Positions 51,707 through 59,894 of a stretch of DNA of 64,000 nucleotides are shown here, piece after piece (the stretch's first letter is position 1; every line of letters starts with the position of its first letter). The translations under genes were made by a program, and so were the position numbers. The notes beneath the pieces are model-generated. The model worked only from the letters and a program-made list of their open reading frames with translations, was not told the DNA's origin and did no database searches. The stretch comes from Kosakonia quasisacchari (GTDB lineage Bacteria; Pseudomonadota; Gammaproteobacteria; Enterobacterales; Enterobacteriaceae), in contig NZ_SJOP01000026.1 in assembly GCF_004331415.1 (NCBI RefSeq), forward strand, positions 1 through 64,000, given 5' to 3'.

Positions 51707-53083
51707 ATGGCAAATGAGAAGAAACGTGGCTTTTTTTCCTGGCTTGGCCTTGGGCAGAAAGAGAAGGCTGAAGAGGCGCAAACCGAACAGCAGCCAGTAA
51801 CTGAGCAGCCGGTTGAAGAAACCCCGGTTATCGAGCCTGCCGCCGACAGCGAAAAATTTGCCGAAGCCGAAGAGGTGGTTGAGGTCAGCGAGCAACGGGT
51901 ACATGAAGAGGCCGTTGCGGACACTACCGTGGAAGAAAGCCCGGCGGTTGTTGAACATGAAGAACTGCCGCTGCCGGAAGAGGTGGCTGAGCAGGAGATC
52001 GGCGCTGAAGAGTGGCAGGTGGAAGCCGAGCCGCTGGAAGAAGACGATGTTCCGCTAAGCGACGAGGAACTGGACGCGCAAGCGTTGGCCGCCGAAGCGG
52101 CGGAAGAAGCGGTGGTTGTCGTGCCGGTTGAAGAATCCGTGCAGGAGCAGGAAAAACCGACCAAAGAAGGTTTCTTCGCGCGCCTGAAACGCAGCTTGCT
52201 TAAAACCAAAGAAAACCTCGGTTCCGGATTTATCAGTCTGTTCCGTGGGAAAAAGATCGACGATGATCTGTTCGAAGAGCTGGAAGAGCAGTTGTTGATT
52301 GCGGATGTCGGCGTGGAAACCACGCGCAAAATTATCACCAACCTGACGGAAGGCGCGAGCCGCAAGCAGTTGCGCGATGCAGAAGCACTTTATGGTTTGC
52401 TGAAAGATGAGATGGGCGAGATCCTCGCTAAAGTGGATGAGCCGCTCAACATCGAAAGCAAAACTCCGTTTGTGATTTTGATGGTTGGCGTTAACGGTGT
52501 AGGCAAAACCACCACCATCGGTAAGTTGGCGCGCCAGTTTGAGCAGCAGGGTAAATCGGTGATGCTGGCGGCGGGGGATACTTTCCGTGCCGCCGCAGTT
52601 GAGCAACTTCAAGTTTGGGGACAGCGTAACAATATCCCGGTGATTGCCCAGCATACCGGTGCGGATTCCGCTTCGGTAATTTTCGATGCTATTCAGGCGG
52701 CGAAAGCGCGCAACGTAGATGTGTTGATTGCTGATACAGCAGGTCGTTTGCAGAACAAAGCGCACCTGATGGAAGAGTTGAAGAAAATTGTTCGCGTGAT
52801 GAAGAAGCTGGACGAAGACGCGCCGCATGAAGTGATGCTGACGATTGATGCCAGCACCGGGCAAAATGCCATAAGCCAGGCCAAACTGTTCCACGAAGCC
52901 GTTGGCTTAACGGGTATTACGCTGACCAAGCTTGATGGCACCGCCAAGGGCGGGGTTATTTTCTCGGTGGCGGATCAATTCGGCATTCCTATCCGCTACA
53001 TCGGCGTCGGCGAACGTATTGAGGATTTACGTCCGTTTAATGCGGGCGATTTTATAGAGGCACTTTTTGCCCGAGAGGATTAA
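51707..53083 (+). CDS. ftsY: Signal recognition particle receptor FtsY
   Basis: 458 residues. N-terminal acidic A domain (1-~155, dense in Glu and Val, with N-terminal MANEKKRGFFSWLGLGQKEK membrane-binding helix), then the NG GTPase: GVNGVGKTTTIGKLARQF (G1), DTFRAAAVEQLQVW, DTAGRLQNKAHLMEEL (G3), LTKLDGTAKGGVIFSV (G4/G5). Docks SRP-ribosome complexes to the inner membrane. The A domain varies in length between species. First gene of ftsYEX. Confidence 0.97.
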   Translation: MANEKKRGFFSWLGLGQKEKAEEAQTEQQPVTEQPVEETPVIEPAADSEKFAEAEEVVEVSEQRVHEEAVADTTVEESPAVVEHEELPLPEEVAEQEIGAEEWQVEAEPLEEDDVPLSDEELDAQALAAEAAEEAVVVVPVEESVQEQEKPTKEGFFARLKRSLLKTKENLGSGFISLFRGKKIDDDLFEELEEQLLIADVGVETTRKIITNLTEGASRKQLRDAEALYGLLKDEMGEILAKVDEPLNIESKTPFVILMVGVNGVGKTTTIGKLARQFEQQGKSVMLAAGDTFRAAAVEQLQVWGQRNNIPVIAQHTGADSASVIFDAIQAAKARNVDVLIADTAGRLQNKAHLMEELKKIVRVMKKLDEDAPHEVMLTIDASTGQNAISQAKLFHEAVGLTGITLTKLDGTAKGGVIFSVADQFGIPIRYIGVGERIEDLRPFNAGDFIEALFARED

Positions 53084-53085
53084 CA

Positions 53086-53754
53086 ATGATTCGCTTTGAA
53101 CACGTCAGCAAAGCCTATCTCGGTGGGAGACAAGCGCTGCAGGGGGTGACATTTCACCTGCAGCAGGGCGAGATGGCCTTTCTGACCGGGCATTCCGGTG
53201 CGGGGAAAAGTACCCTGCTGAAGCTGATTTGTGGGATTGAGCGGCCAAGTGCTGGGAAAATCCTCTTCGGCGGTCACGATATTACCCGTCTGAAAAACCG
53301 GGAAGTGCCGTTTTTGCGTCGTCAAATCGGGATGATTTTCCAGGATCACCACCTGCTGATGGACAGAACTGTGTTTGACAACGTGGCGATCCCGCTGATC
53401 ATCGCGGGTGCCAGCGGTGATGATATTCGCCGTCGCGTTTCGGCGGCGTTGGATAAAGTCGGGCTGCTCGACAAAGCGAAAAGCTTCCCGATTCAGCTCT
53501 CCGGTGGCGAACAACAGCGTGTGGGGATTGCCCGCGCTGTGGTCAATAAACCCGCCGTGTTGCTGGCGGATGAACCGACCGGTAACCTGGATGACGCGCT
53601 GTCTGAAGGAATTTTACGTCTGTTTGAGGAATTTAACCGCGTAGGGGTAACAGTGCTGATGGCCACGCACGATATCGGTCTGATTTCCCGTCGTTCGTAT
53701 CGCATGCTGAGCCTGAGCGACGGTCATTTGCATGGAGGCCTGGCGGGTGAATAA
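53086..53754 (+). CDS. ftsE: Cell division ABC transporter ATP-binding protein FtsE
   Basis: 222 residues. Walker A TGHSGAGKSTLLKLI, signature LSGGEQQRVGIARAV, Walker B VLLADEPTGNLDD, switch ATHDIGLI. With FtsX it controls septal peptidoglycan hydrolysis through EnvC. Starts 2 bases after ftsY and overlaps ftsX by 8 bases. Confidence 0.97.
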   Translation: MIRFEHVSKAYLGGRQALQGVTFHLQQGEMAFLTGHSGAGKSTLLKLICGIERPSAGKILFGGHDITRLKNREVPFLRRQIGMIFQDHHLLMDRTVFDNVAIPLIIAGASGDDIRRRVSAALDKVGLLDKAKSFPIQLSGGEQQRVGIARAVVNKPAVLLADEPTGNLDDALSEGILRLFEEFNRVGVTVLMATHDIGLISRRSYRMLSLSDGHLHGGLAGE

Positions 53755-54805
53755 GCGCGATGCACTAAACCACATTCGGCAGTTTGGCAGCAAATTAGAT
53801 CGGTTTCGCAAATCGTCTACGTCCTCCAGCGAGGGTAACCGTAATGCGCCGCGTCGCGGTAAAACGCCAGCCAAAGCGCCTTCACGTAAGAGCAACGTCT
53901 TTAACGAGCAGGTACGCTACGCCTGGCACGGTGCGCTGCAGGATCTGAAAAGCAAACCGCTGGCGACCTTCCTGACGGTGATGGTCATTGCCATCTCCCT
54001 GACACTGCCAAGCGTGTGTTACATGGTCTACAAAAACGTCAACCAGGCGGCGTCCCAGTACTATCCGTCGCCGCAGATCACCGTCTATTTCGATAAAGCG
54101 CTGGATGACAACGCCGCGCAGCAGGTGGTGGGCCAACTCCAGTCCGAACAGGGCGTGGAAAAGGTGAATTACCTGTCGCGTGAAGATGCGCTGGGCGAGT
54201 TCCGCAACTGGTCCGGGTTTGGCGGCGCGCTGGATATGCTGGAAGAGAACCCGCTGCCTGCCGTGGCGGTGGTGGTGCCGAAACTGGATTTTCAGAGTAC
54301 GGATTCGCTGAACACGCTGCGTGACCGCATTTCCCACATTCAGGGCATTGATGAAGTGCGCATGGATGATAGCTGGTTTGCGCGCCTGGCATCGCTGACT
54401 GGCCTGGTCGGGCGCGTGGCGGCAATGATTGGCGTACTGATGGTTGCGGCCGTGTTTTTGGTCATCGGCAATAGCGTGCGACTGAGTATTTTCGCCCGCC
54501 GCGATACCATTAACGTGCAAAAATTGATTGGTGCGACAGACGGTTTTATCCTGCGCCCGTTCCTATATGGTGGCGCGTTGCTTGGTTTCTCCGGGGCGTT
54601 TTTATCGCTGATCCTGTCGGAAATTTTGGTAATGCGGTTGTCATCGGCGGTGACGGAAGTAGCGAAGGTGTTTGGCACGCAGTTTGAGCTGAGCGGGCTG
54701 TCGTTTGACGAATGTTTGCTGCTGTTACTGGTGTGCTCGATGATTGGCTGGATTGCCGCATGGCTTGCCACCGTTCAACATTTACGTCACTTTACTCCGG
54801 ACTAA
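53747..54805 (+). CDS. ftsX: Cell division protein FtsX
   Basis: 352 residues from GTG 53747 (V/MNKRDALNHIRQFGSKLDRF), which matches E. coli FtsX; the ATG at 53732 would add 5 residues. Four membrane helices (ATFLTVMVIAISLTLPSVCY first; three at the C-terminus) and a periplasmic loop that binds EnvC. Permease-like partner of FtsE without a transport role. Confidence 0.97.
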   Translation: MNKRDALNHIRQFGSKLDRFRKSSTSSSEGNRNAPRRGKTPAKAPSRKSNVFNEQVRYAWHGALQDLKSKPLATFLTVMVIAISLTLPSVCYMVYKNVNQAASQYYPSPQITVYFDKALDDNAAQQVVGQLQSEQGVEKVNYLSREDALGEFRNWSGFGGALDMLEENPLPAVAVVVPKLDFQSTDSLNTLRDRISHIQGIDEVRMDDSWFARLASLTGLVGRVAAMIGVLMVAAVFLVIGNSVRLSIFARRDTINVQKLIGATDGFILRPFLYGGALLGFSGAFLSLILSEILVMRLSSAVTEVAKVFGTQFELSGLSFDECLLLLLVCSMIGWIAAWLATVQHLRHFTPD

Positions 54806-55072
54806 AAAATCTCTGATATACTCCTTCCCTGCACGTGAAGTATTCCCGTAGCAGGGAAGCGTAATATCACTTCTAACGTTCCTTGCTCCGGTTTATCATC
54901 CTGATGTCACAATTTGTGCGTAATTTATTCACAGACCTACAAGGAACTTGTGGATAAAATCACTGTCTGATAAAAATGTGAATGCTATTCTCGTTGCTCA
55001 AAAGCGCTGGCATGTTTGTTGCTTGATGGGGACAGACCGCCGCCAGCTGATAAGTGAATTGAGAGGATTTGA
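54806..55072 (+). promoter_or_regulatory. rpoH promoter region with sigma-E promoter and DnaA boxes
   Basis: A perfect 9-bp inverted repeat CTTCCCTGC/GCAGGGAAG (54824-54832, 54851-54859) follows ftsX and may end or attenuate its transcript. GGAACTT (54943-54949), 16 bases, TCTGA (54966-54970) matches the sigma-E type promoter P3 of E. coli rpoH. TTATTCACA (54925-54933) and TGTGGATAA (54949-54957, the complement of TTATCCACA) are DnaA boxes in the same arrangement as E. coli, one within the P3 spacer. Confidence 0.85.
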
Positions 55073-55930
55073 ATGACCAAAGAAATGCAAACTTTAGCTT
55101 TAGCCCCTGTTGGTAACCTGGAATCTTACGTCCGGGCTGCGAACGCATGGCCGATGTTGACGGCTGATGAAGAGCGGGCACTGGCTGAAAAGCTGCATTA
55201 CCAGGGCGATCTGGAAGCAGCGAAAAAGCTGATTCTGTCTCACCTGCGCTTTGTTGTTCATATTGCTCGTAATTACTCGGGCTATGGTCTGCCGCAGGCG
55301 GATCTCATCCAGGAAGGTAACATCGGCCTGATGAAAGCCGTTCGTCGCTTCAACCCGGAAGTGGGTGTGCGCTTGGTCTCTTTCGCCGTGCACTGGATCA
55401 AAGCGGAGATCCACGAGTATGTGCTGCGCAACTGGCGTATTGTGAAAGTCGCGACCACTAAAGCTCAGCGTAAGCTGTTCTTTAACCTGCGCAAAGCCAA
55501 ACAGCGCCTTGGCTGGTTTAACCAGGACGAAGTGGAAATGGTCGCCCGTGAACTGGGCGTAACCAGCAAAGACGTGCGTGAAATGGAGTCGCGTATGGCG
55601 GCGCAGGACATGACGTTTGATATGTCCTCGGATGACGATGCGCACGATAGCCAGCCGATGGCGCCGGTACTCTATCTGCAGGATAAATCATCTAACTTTG
55701 CCGACGGCATTGAAGATGACAACTGGGAAGAGCAGGCGGCCAACAAGTTGACCGATGCGATGCAGGGGCTCGACGAACGCAGCCAGCAAATTATTCGCGC
55801 ACGTTGGCTGGACGAAGATAACAAAACCACATTGCAGGAACTGGCCGATCGCTACGGCGTTTCTGCCGAGCGTGTGCGTCAGCTTGAAAAGAACGCGATG
55901 AAAAAACTGCGCGCCGCTATCGAAGCGTAA
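55073..55930 (+). CDS. rpoH: RNA polymerase heat-shock sigma factor RpoH (sigma-32)
   Basis: 285 residues. Region 2 with DLIQEGNIGLMKAVRRFNPE, the RpoH box QRKLFFNLR at residues 132-140 (needed for chaperone/FtsH control and core binding), and region 4 with the helix-turn-helix TLQELADRYGVSAERVRQLE. Directs transcription of chaperone and protease genes. Translation in E. coli is held back at low temperature by structure in the early coding RNA; the same coding segment is conserved here. Confidence 0.98.
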   Translation: MTKEMQTLALAPVGNLESYVRAANAWPMLTADEERALAEKLHYQGDLEAAKKLILSHLRFVVHIARNYSGYGLPQADLIQEGNIGLMKAVRRFNPEVGVRLVSFAVHWIKAEIHEYVLRNWRIVKVATTKAQRKLFFNLRKAKQRLGWFNQDEVEMVARELGVTSKDVREMESRMAAQDMTFDMSSDDDAHDSQPMAPVLYLQDKSSNFADGIEDDNWEEQAANKLTDAMQGLDERSQQIIRARWLDEDNKTTLQELADRYGVSAERVRQLEKNAMKKLRAAIEA

Positions 55931-55946
55931 GCGTATTGCAGTGAAT

Positions 55947-55982
55947 AAGCCGGGTTGGCGCAAGCCTCACCCGGCTTTTTAT
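55947..55982 (+). terminator. rpoH terminator
   Basis: AAGCCGGGT (55947-55955) pairs with ACCCGGCTT (55969-55977), with a small GGC-GCAA-GCC hairpin inside the loop, followed by TTTTT. Located 17 bases after the stop. Confidence 0.93.
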
Positions 55983-56166
55983 TATCTGAATTATCCCGCC
56001 ACCACCACTTTCACATCATCAGGTGTTCATTCGGCTTCTGTCACAACGCGGCAGGAAAGCTGTCCTGTCGGTGTCCCTGCGCTTGCGCGAGACTGAGTAA
56101 AACATCGCTTTATCAAAGGCGCTATATACTTGGTAAGCGGGCATACACAGACAGGGGACAATCAAG

Positions 56167-57432
56167 GTGAAGAATAACGAACTGAATCAGCGCCGCTTAC
56201 AGGCGACGCCGCGTGGGATTGGTGTCATGTGCGGCTTTTACGCCGAAAAAGCGGAAAACGCCACGCTGTGGGATGTAGAAGGTAACGAGGTGATCGACTT
56301 TGCCGCCGGCATTGCGGTGCTTAACACCGGACATCGGCATCCGAAAGTGATGGCGGCGGTGGAAAAACAGTTGCAGGCATTTACGCACACCGCTTACCAG
56401 ATTGTTCCTTACGAAAGCTATGTCTCGCTGGCGGAACGTATTAATGAACGCGTCCCCGTTGCTGGTCCGGCGAAAACTGCATTTTTCTCGACTGGCGCAG
56501 AAGCGGTGGAAAACGCCGTTAAAATTGCTCGCGCCTATACCAAACGCCCCGGAATCATTACCTTTGGCGGCGGTTTCCACGGTCGCACCTTCATGACTAT
56601 GGCGCTCACCGGTAAAGTGGCACCGTATAAAATTGGCTTCGGCCCATTCCCCGGTTCGATTTACCACGCCCAGTACCCCAACGCGCTGCACGGTGTGAGT
56701 ACTGAAGAGGCGTTGAAAAGTTTGGAGCGCATTTTTAAAGCGGATATCGCGCCGGATCAGGTGGCGGCCATTCTGCTGGAACCCGTGCAGGGCGAGGGTG
56801 GATTTAACGTCGCACCGGATGATTTTATGCAGGCGCTGCGCAAGCTGTGCGATAGCCACGGCATTCTGCTGATCGTTGACGAAGTGCAGAGCGGTTTTGC
56901 CCGCACCGGCAAGCTCTTTGCCAGCGAGTATTACGATGTGAAACCGGATTTAATCACCATGGCGAAAAGCCTGGCCGGTGGTTTGCCGCTTTCGGCTGTG
57001 GCCGGGCGCGCGGAGGTGATGGATGCGCCTGCTCCGGGTGGTTTGGGCGGCACTTATGCGGGCAACCCGCTCGCCATCGCGGCGGCGCATGCAGTGCTGG
57101 ACGTGATTGAAGAAGAAAACCTGTGCGAACGGGCTAATCATCTGGGTCAACATCTGGTGGAAGTGCTGAACCGCGCAAAGGCGCAGTGCCCGTATATCGC
57201 CGATATTCGTGCGCAGGGCTCAATGGTGGCGGTGGAATTTACCGATCCGCAAACTGGCGCGCCGTCGGCTGAATTTACTAAGCAGGTGCAGGAGAAAGCG
57301 CTAGCAGACGGCCTGCTGCTGCTGAGCTGCGGGGTTTACGGCAACGTTATCCGTTTCCTCTACCCGCTGACCATTCCGGAAGTTCAATTCCGCAAGGCGC
57401 TGGATATTATCTCCCAGTCGCTGACGCATTAA
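56167..57432 (+). CDS. PuuE/GabT-like 4-aminobutyrate aminotransferase
   Basis: 421 residues from GTG 56167, preceded by AGGGG. Class III PLP transaminase; closest by eye to E. coli PuuE (QRRLQATPRGIGVMCGFYAE, HTAYQIVPYESYVSLAERIN, EPVQGEGGFNVAPDDF). PLP Lys267 in LITMAKSLAGGLPLSAVAG, Asp in IVDEVQSGFARTG. It converts GABA and 2-oxoglutarate to succinate semialdehyde and glutamate, or a related reaction. It is not at this site in E. coli K-12, where livJ follows rpoH; it has its own terminator, so it was inserted as a stand-alone unit. Confidence 0.9.
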   Translation: MKNNELNQRRLQATPRGIGVMCGFYAEKAENATLWDVEGNEVIDFAAGIAVLNTGHRHPKVMAAVEKQLQAFTHTAYQIVPYESYVSLAERINERVPVAGPAKTAFFSTGAEAVENAVKIARAYTKRPGIITFGGGFHGRTFMTMALTGKVAPYKIGFGPFPGSIYHAQYPNALHGVSTEEALKSLERIFKADIAPDQVAAILLEPVQGEGGFNVAPDDFMQALRKLCDSHGILLIVDEVQSGFARTGKLFASEYYDVKPDLITMAKSLAGGLPLSAVAGRAEVMDAPAPGGLGGTYAGNPLAIAAAHAVLDVIEEENLCERANHLGQHLVEVLNRAKAQCPYIADIRAQGSMVAVEFTDPQTGAPSAEFTKQVQEKALADGLLLLSCGVYGNVIRFLYPLTIPEVQFRKALDIISQSLTH

Positions 57433-57438
57433 TTATTC

Positions 57439-57461
57439 AGCCGCCTTATGGGCGGCTTTCT
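57439..57461 (+). terminator. Terminator of the PuuE-like gene
   Basis: AGCCGCC (57439-57445), loop TTATG, GGCGGCT (57451-57457), then TTCT. Short but well placed, 6 bases after the stop. Confidence 0.85.
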
Positions 57462-57533
57462 CACCCTCTGTCATCAGTCTGTCGTACAACCTTCAAAATT
57501 GTTATTCCATATTCCGAAAAATGGGGTATGTTT

Positions 57534-57548
57534 TAGCAGAGTATGCTG
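57534..57548 (+). promoter_or_regulatory. Lrp-like site upstream of livJ
   Basis: The 15 bases TAGCAGAGTATGCTG match 13 of 15 positions of the Lrp consensus YAGHAWATTWTDCTR and sit in the palindrome AGCAG-AGTATG-CTGCT. Lrp is the known leucine-responsive repressor of livJ in E. coli. Confidence 0.7.
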
Positions 57549-57673
57549 CTCAGGCCCGGGCGGAACGGTTAAAAACTACTATCATATTCTTTGCTTATGA
57601 TGATAAGCAAAATAATGTGCCACACAACAACATCACAACAAATGCAATAACCATAACAATGGGGAAACTCAGG

Positions 57674-58777
57674 ATGAAAATGAAGGGCAAAGCGTTACTG
57701 GCAGGATGTATTGCGTTAGCAATGAGCAACGTGGTATTCGCCAAAGATATCAAAGTTGCCGTTGTCGGTGCGATGTCTGGTCCGGTTGCGCAGTACGGCG
57801 ACCAGGAGTTTACCGGCGCTGAACAAGCTATCGCCGATATTAATGCCAAAGGTGGGATCAAAGGCGACAAACTGGTTGCGGTAAAATATGACGATGCTTG
57901 TGACCCGAAACAAGCGGTGGCGGTTGCCAACAAAGTGGTCAATGACGGCATTAAATACGTTATCGGTCACCTTTGCTCCTCTTCTACTCAGCCGGCGTCT
58001 GATATCTACGAAGACGAAGGTATTTTGATGATCACGCCTGCCGCGACAGCGCCTGAGCTGACCGCGCGTGGTTACAAACTGACACTGCGCACCACCGGCC
58101 TGGATTCCGACCAGGGTCCGACCGCAGCGAAATACATTCTGGATAAAGTGAAGCCGCAGCGCATCGCCGTTATTCATGACAAGCAACAGTACGGTGAAGG
58201 TCTGGCGCGTGCAGTGCAGGACGGCCTGAAAAAAGGCGGCGCGAATGTGGTGTTCTTCGACGGCATCACCGCCGGTGAGAAAGACTTCTCCACGCTGGTT
58301 GCGCGCCTGAAGAAAGAGAACATCGACTTCGTTTACTACGGCGGTTACCACCCGGAAATGGGGCAGATCCTGCGTCAGTCTCGTGCTGCTGGTCTGAAAA
58401 CCCAGTTTATGGGGCCGGAAGGCGTGGCGAACGTTTCCCTGTCTAACATCGCCGGTGAATCCGCAGAAGGTATGCTGGTTACCAAGCCGAAAAACTATGA
58501 CCAGATTCCGGCGAACAAACCGATCGTGGATGCGATTAAAGCGAAGAAACAAGATCCAAGCGGCGCATTTGTATGGACGACTTATGCCGCGCTGCAATCT
58601 CTGGCTGCAGGCCTGGGTCAGTCTGCCGATCCGGCGGCTATCGCCACCTGGCTGAAAGGCCACTCAGTGGATACCGTAATGGGGCCGCTGTCATGGGATG
58701 AGAAGGGCGATCTGAAAGGCTTTGAGTTCGGTGTGTTCACCTGGCATGCCAACGGTACAGCGACTGACGCTAAGTGA
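57674..58777 (+). CDS. livJ: Periplasmic Leu/Ile/Val-binding protein LivJ
   Basis: 367 residues from ATG 57674, exactly the E. coli length; GGGGA 8 bases upstream. Signal peptide MKMKGKALLAGCIALAMSNV ending VFA, mature start KDIKVAVVGAMSGPVAQYGD. The Cys pair (DDACDPKQ and GHLCSSS) forms the family's disulfide. High-affinity binding protein for branched-chain amino acids, delivering to LivHMGF. Long upstream extension to 57521 is rejected. Confidence 0.97.
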   Translation: MKMKGKALLAGCIALAMSNVVFAKDIKVAVVGAMSGPVAQYGDQEFTGAEQAIADINAKGGIKGDKLVAVKYDDACDPKQAVAVANKVVNDGIKYVIGHLCSSSTQPASDIYEDEGILMITPAATAPELTARGYKLTLRTTGLDSDQGPTAAKYILDKVKPQRIAVIHDKQQYGEGLARAVQDGLKKGGANVVFFDGITAGEKDFSTLVARLKKENIDFVYYGGYHPEMGQILRQSRAAGLKTQFMGPEGVANVSLSNIAGESAEGMLVTKPKNYDQIPANKPIVDAIKAKKQDPSGAFVWTTYAALQSLAAGLGQSADPAAIATWLKGHSVDTVMGPLSWDEKGDLKGFEFGVFTWHANGTATDAK

Positions 58778-58919
58778 TTTTCTAAGCTGACCGTCGCCTT
58801 TCGCGCCGCAGGTGCGTTGGCTGCACTCACTCACCCCGGTCACTTGCTTCAGTAAGCTCCCCGAGATGAGCGAACGTGCCGCCTTCCTGTGACACGAAAG
58901 TTGTGGTCAGAATCGATCG
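58778..58919. other. Intergenic stretch after livJ with repeat-like sequence
   Basis: Bases 58800-58870 (GCAGGTGCGTTGGCTGCACT, then CACTCACCCCGGTCACTTGC and TTCAGTAAGCTCCCC) resemble an intergenic repeat I recall as scattered in enterobacterial genomes. Copy number cannot be checked here. No gene is supported. Confidence 0.4.
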
Positions 58920-58957
58920 AAAAGGCCGGGTTACCAAGGGTAACCCGGCCTTTTTAC
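58920..58957 (+). terminator. livJ terminator
   Basis: AAAGGCCGGGTTA and TAACCCGGCCTTTTT form a perfect 12-13 bp stem around CCAAGGG, ending in a T-run. A clear intrinsic terminator; it also fits panM on the other strand. Confidence 0.96.
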
Positions 58958-59023
58958 TGTTTTACCAGGACCGCCATAAGCCTGATAAAGGTAACGCCAT
59001 CAGGCAAATCCACTGCGCGGGCT

Positions 59024-59407
59024 TTATCGTTTTTCCCAGCCGTTCTCCTGCGCGGTAAATCCCAGTCTTTGGGTGAAGGCAGCCATTACGTCCCGGTCTT
59101 CGACGCCAATATCGGCTATCCACCAACTGGTGATCGCCGGGTTATCACGCATCACTTCTTCCACCAGATATTGCCCCACGCCGCGACGACGAGTGATATC
59201 GCGTACGCGCAGGGAATCCAGCGCCCCTTCGGTGCCGAGTAGCGTCACGCGAACAGCTGCCAACAGACGGTCATTAAAACGCGCTGCGTAGATGCGGTGA
59301 GTGTCATCCACTTCAAGAGATGCAGACGAGTATTCCGGCCAGACTTTTGCTAAATCAGTGTGATCCTGCTCGGTGAAGGTCACCAGCCGGACGATAGTCA
59401 ATTTCAT
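59024..59407 (-). CDS. panM: PanD maturation/regulation factor PanM (PanZ)
   Basis: 127 residues from ATG 59407, as in E. coli. GNAT-fold protein (RRRGVGQYLVEEVMRDNPAI acetyl-CoA loop) that triggers self-cleavage of aspartate decarboxylase PanD and inhibits it in response to CoA, thus setting beta-alanine and pantothenate supply. Lies between livJ and livK on the opposite strand, the same place as in E. coli. Confidence 0.96.
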   Translation of the reverse strand: MKLTIVRLVTFTEQDHTDLAKVWPEYSSASLEVDDTHRIYAARFNDRLLAAVRVTLLGTEGALDSLRVRDITRRRGVGQYLVEEVMRDNPAITSWWIADIGVEDRDVMAAFTQRLGFTAQENGWEKR

Positions 59408-59894
59408 GTACAGCTTGTCCAAAACGCAAAACATAGTGTGAGTGTAATCAATTTCGTATGGCAGGGATTGATCGTTTTTTATTTTTCATTCAACAGGCGA
59501 ATAATTTTTCCACAGCGGCTGGGGTAGCGTGAAACATTGGAGATCGAAAAAGAGGCAGGATTTTAACCTAATTGGTAGCGATTTATTCCGCTTTATGTAC
59601 CGTTATTTTATGCTGACAGGAGGGCTTTTTTTGTTTATCTCGGAAGAAATACAGAATATTATCTCTGCTTAATCGCCTGAAAAATAGAGTATTTAGTCTG
59701 GTTTTTGCCAAAAAACTGCGCTAAACCATTAAAGGCGCTGGTAAAAATAGTGTTGTGCATTAAAAGTACAGAATGCTTTTTAACCATAATAAAACAAAAT
59801 TATTACACGAATAATTCAGGAAACAGTAAGCCAACGTTCCGGCTACCTGAAGCAGGAAGTGTAAACACGACATCACGAACGGGGATTTACAACA
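59408..59894. promoter_or_regulatory. livK leader and promoter region
   Basis: 487 AT-rich bases without a convincing gene. CAGAATATTATCTCT (59652-59666) is a partial match (11 of 15) to the Lrp consensus. The leader of livKHMGF is regulated by Lrp and by attenuation in E. coli. The panM promoter must lie near 59410-59460. Confidence 0.5.

Noticed and set aside
51634..52365. Serine-rich 243-codon frame opposite ftsY
   Set aside because: Caused by the Glu/Val-rich A-domain codons of ftsY read in reverse.
57716..58663. 315-codon minus-strand frame opposite livJ
   Set aside because: Shadow of livJ codon bias; no start signal or family.
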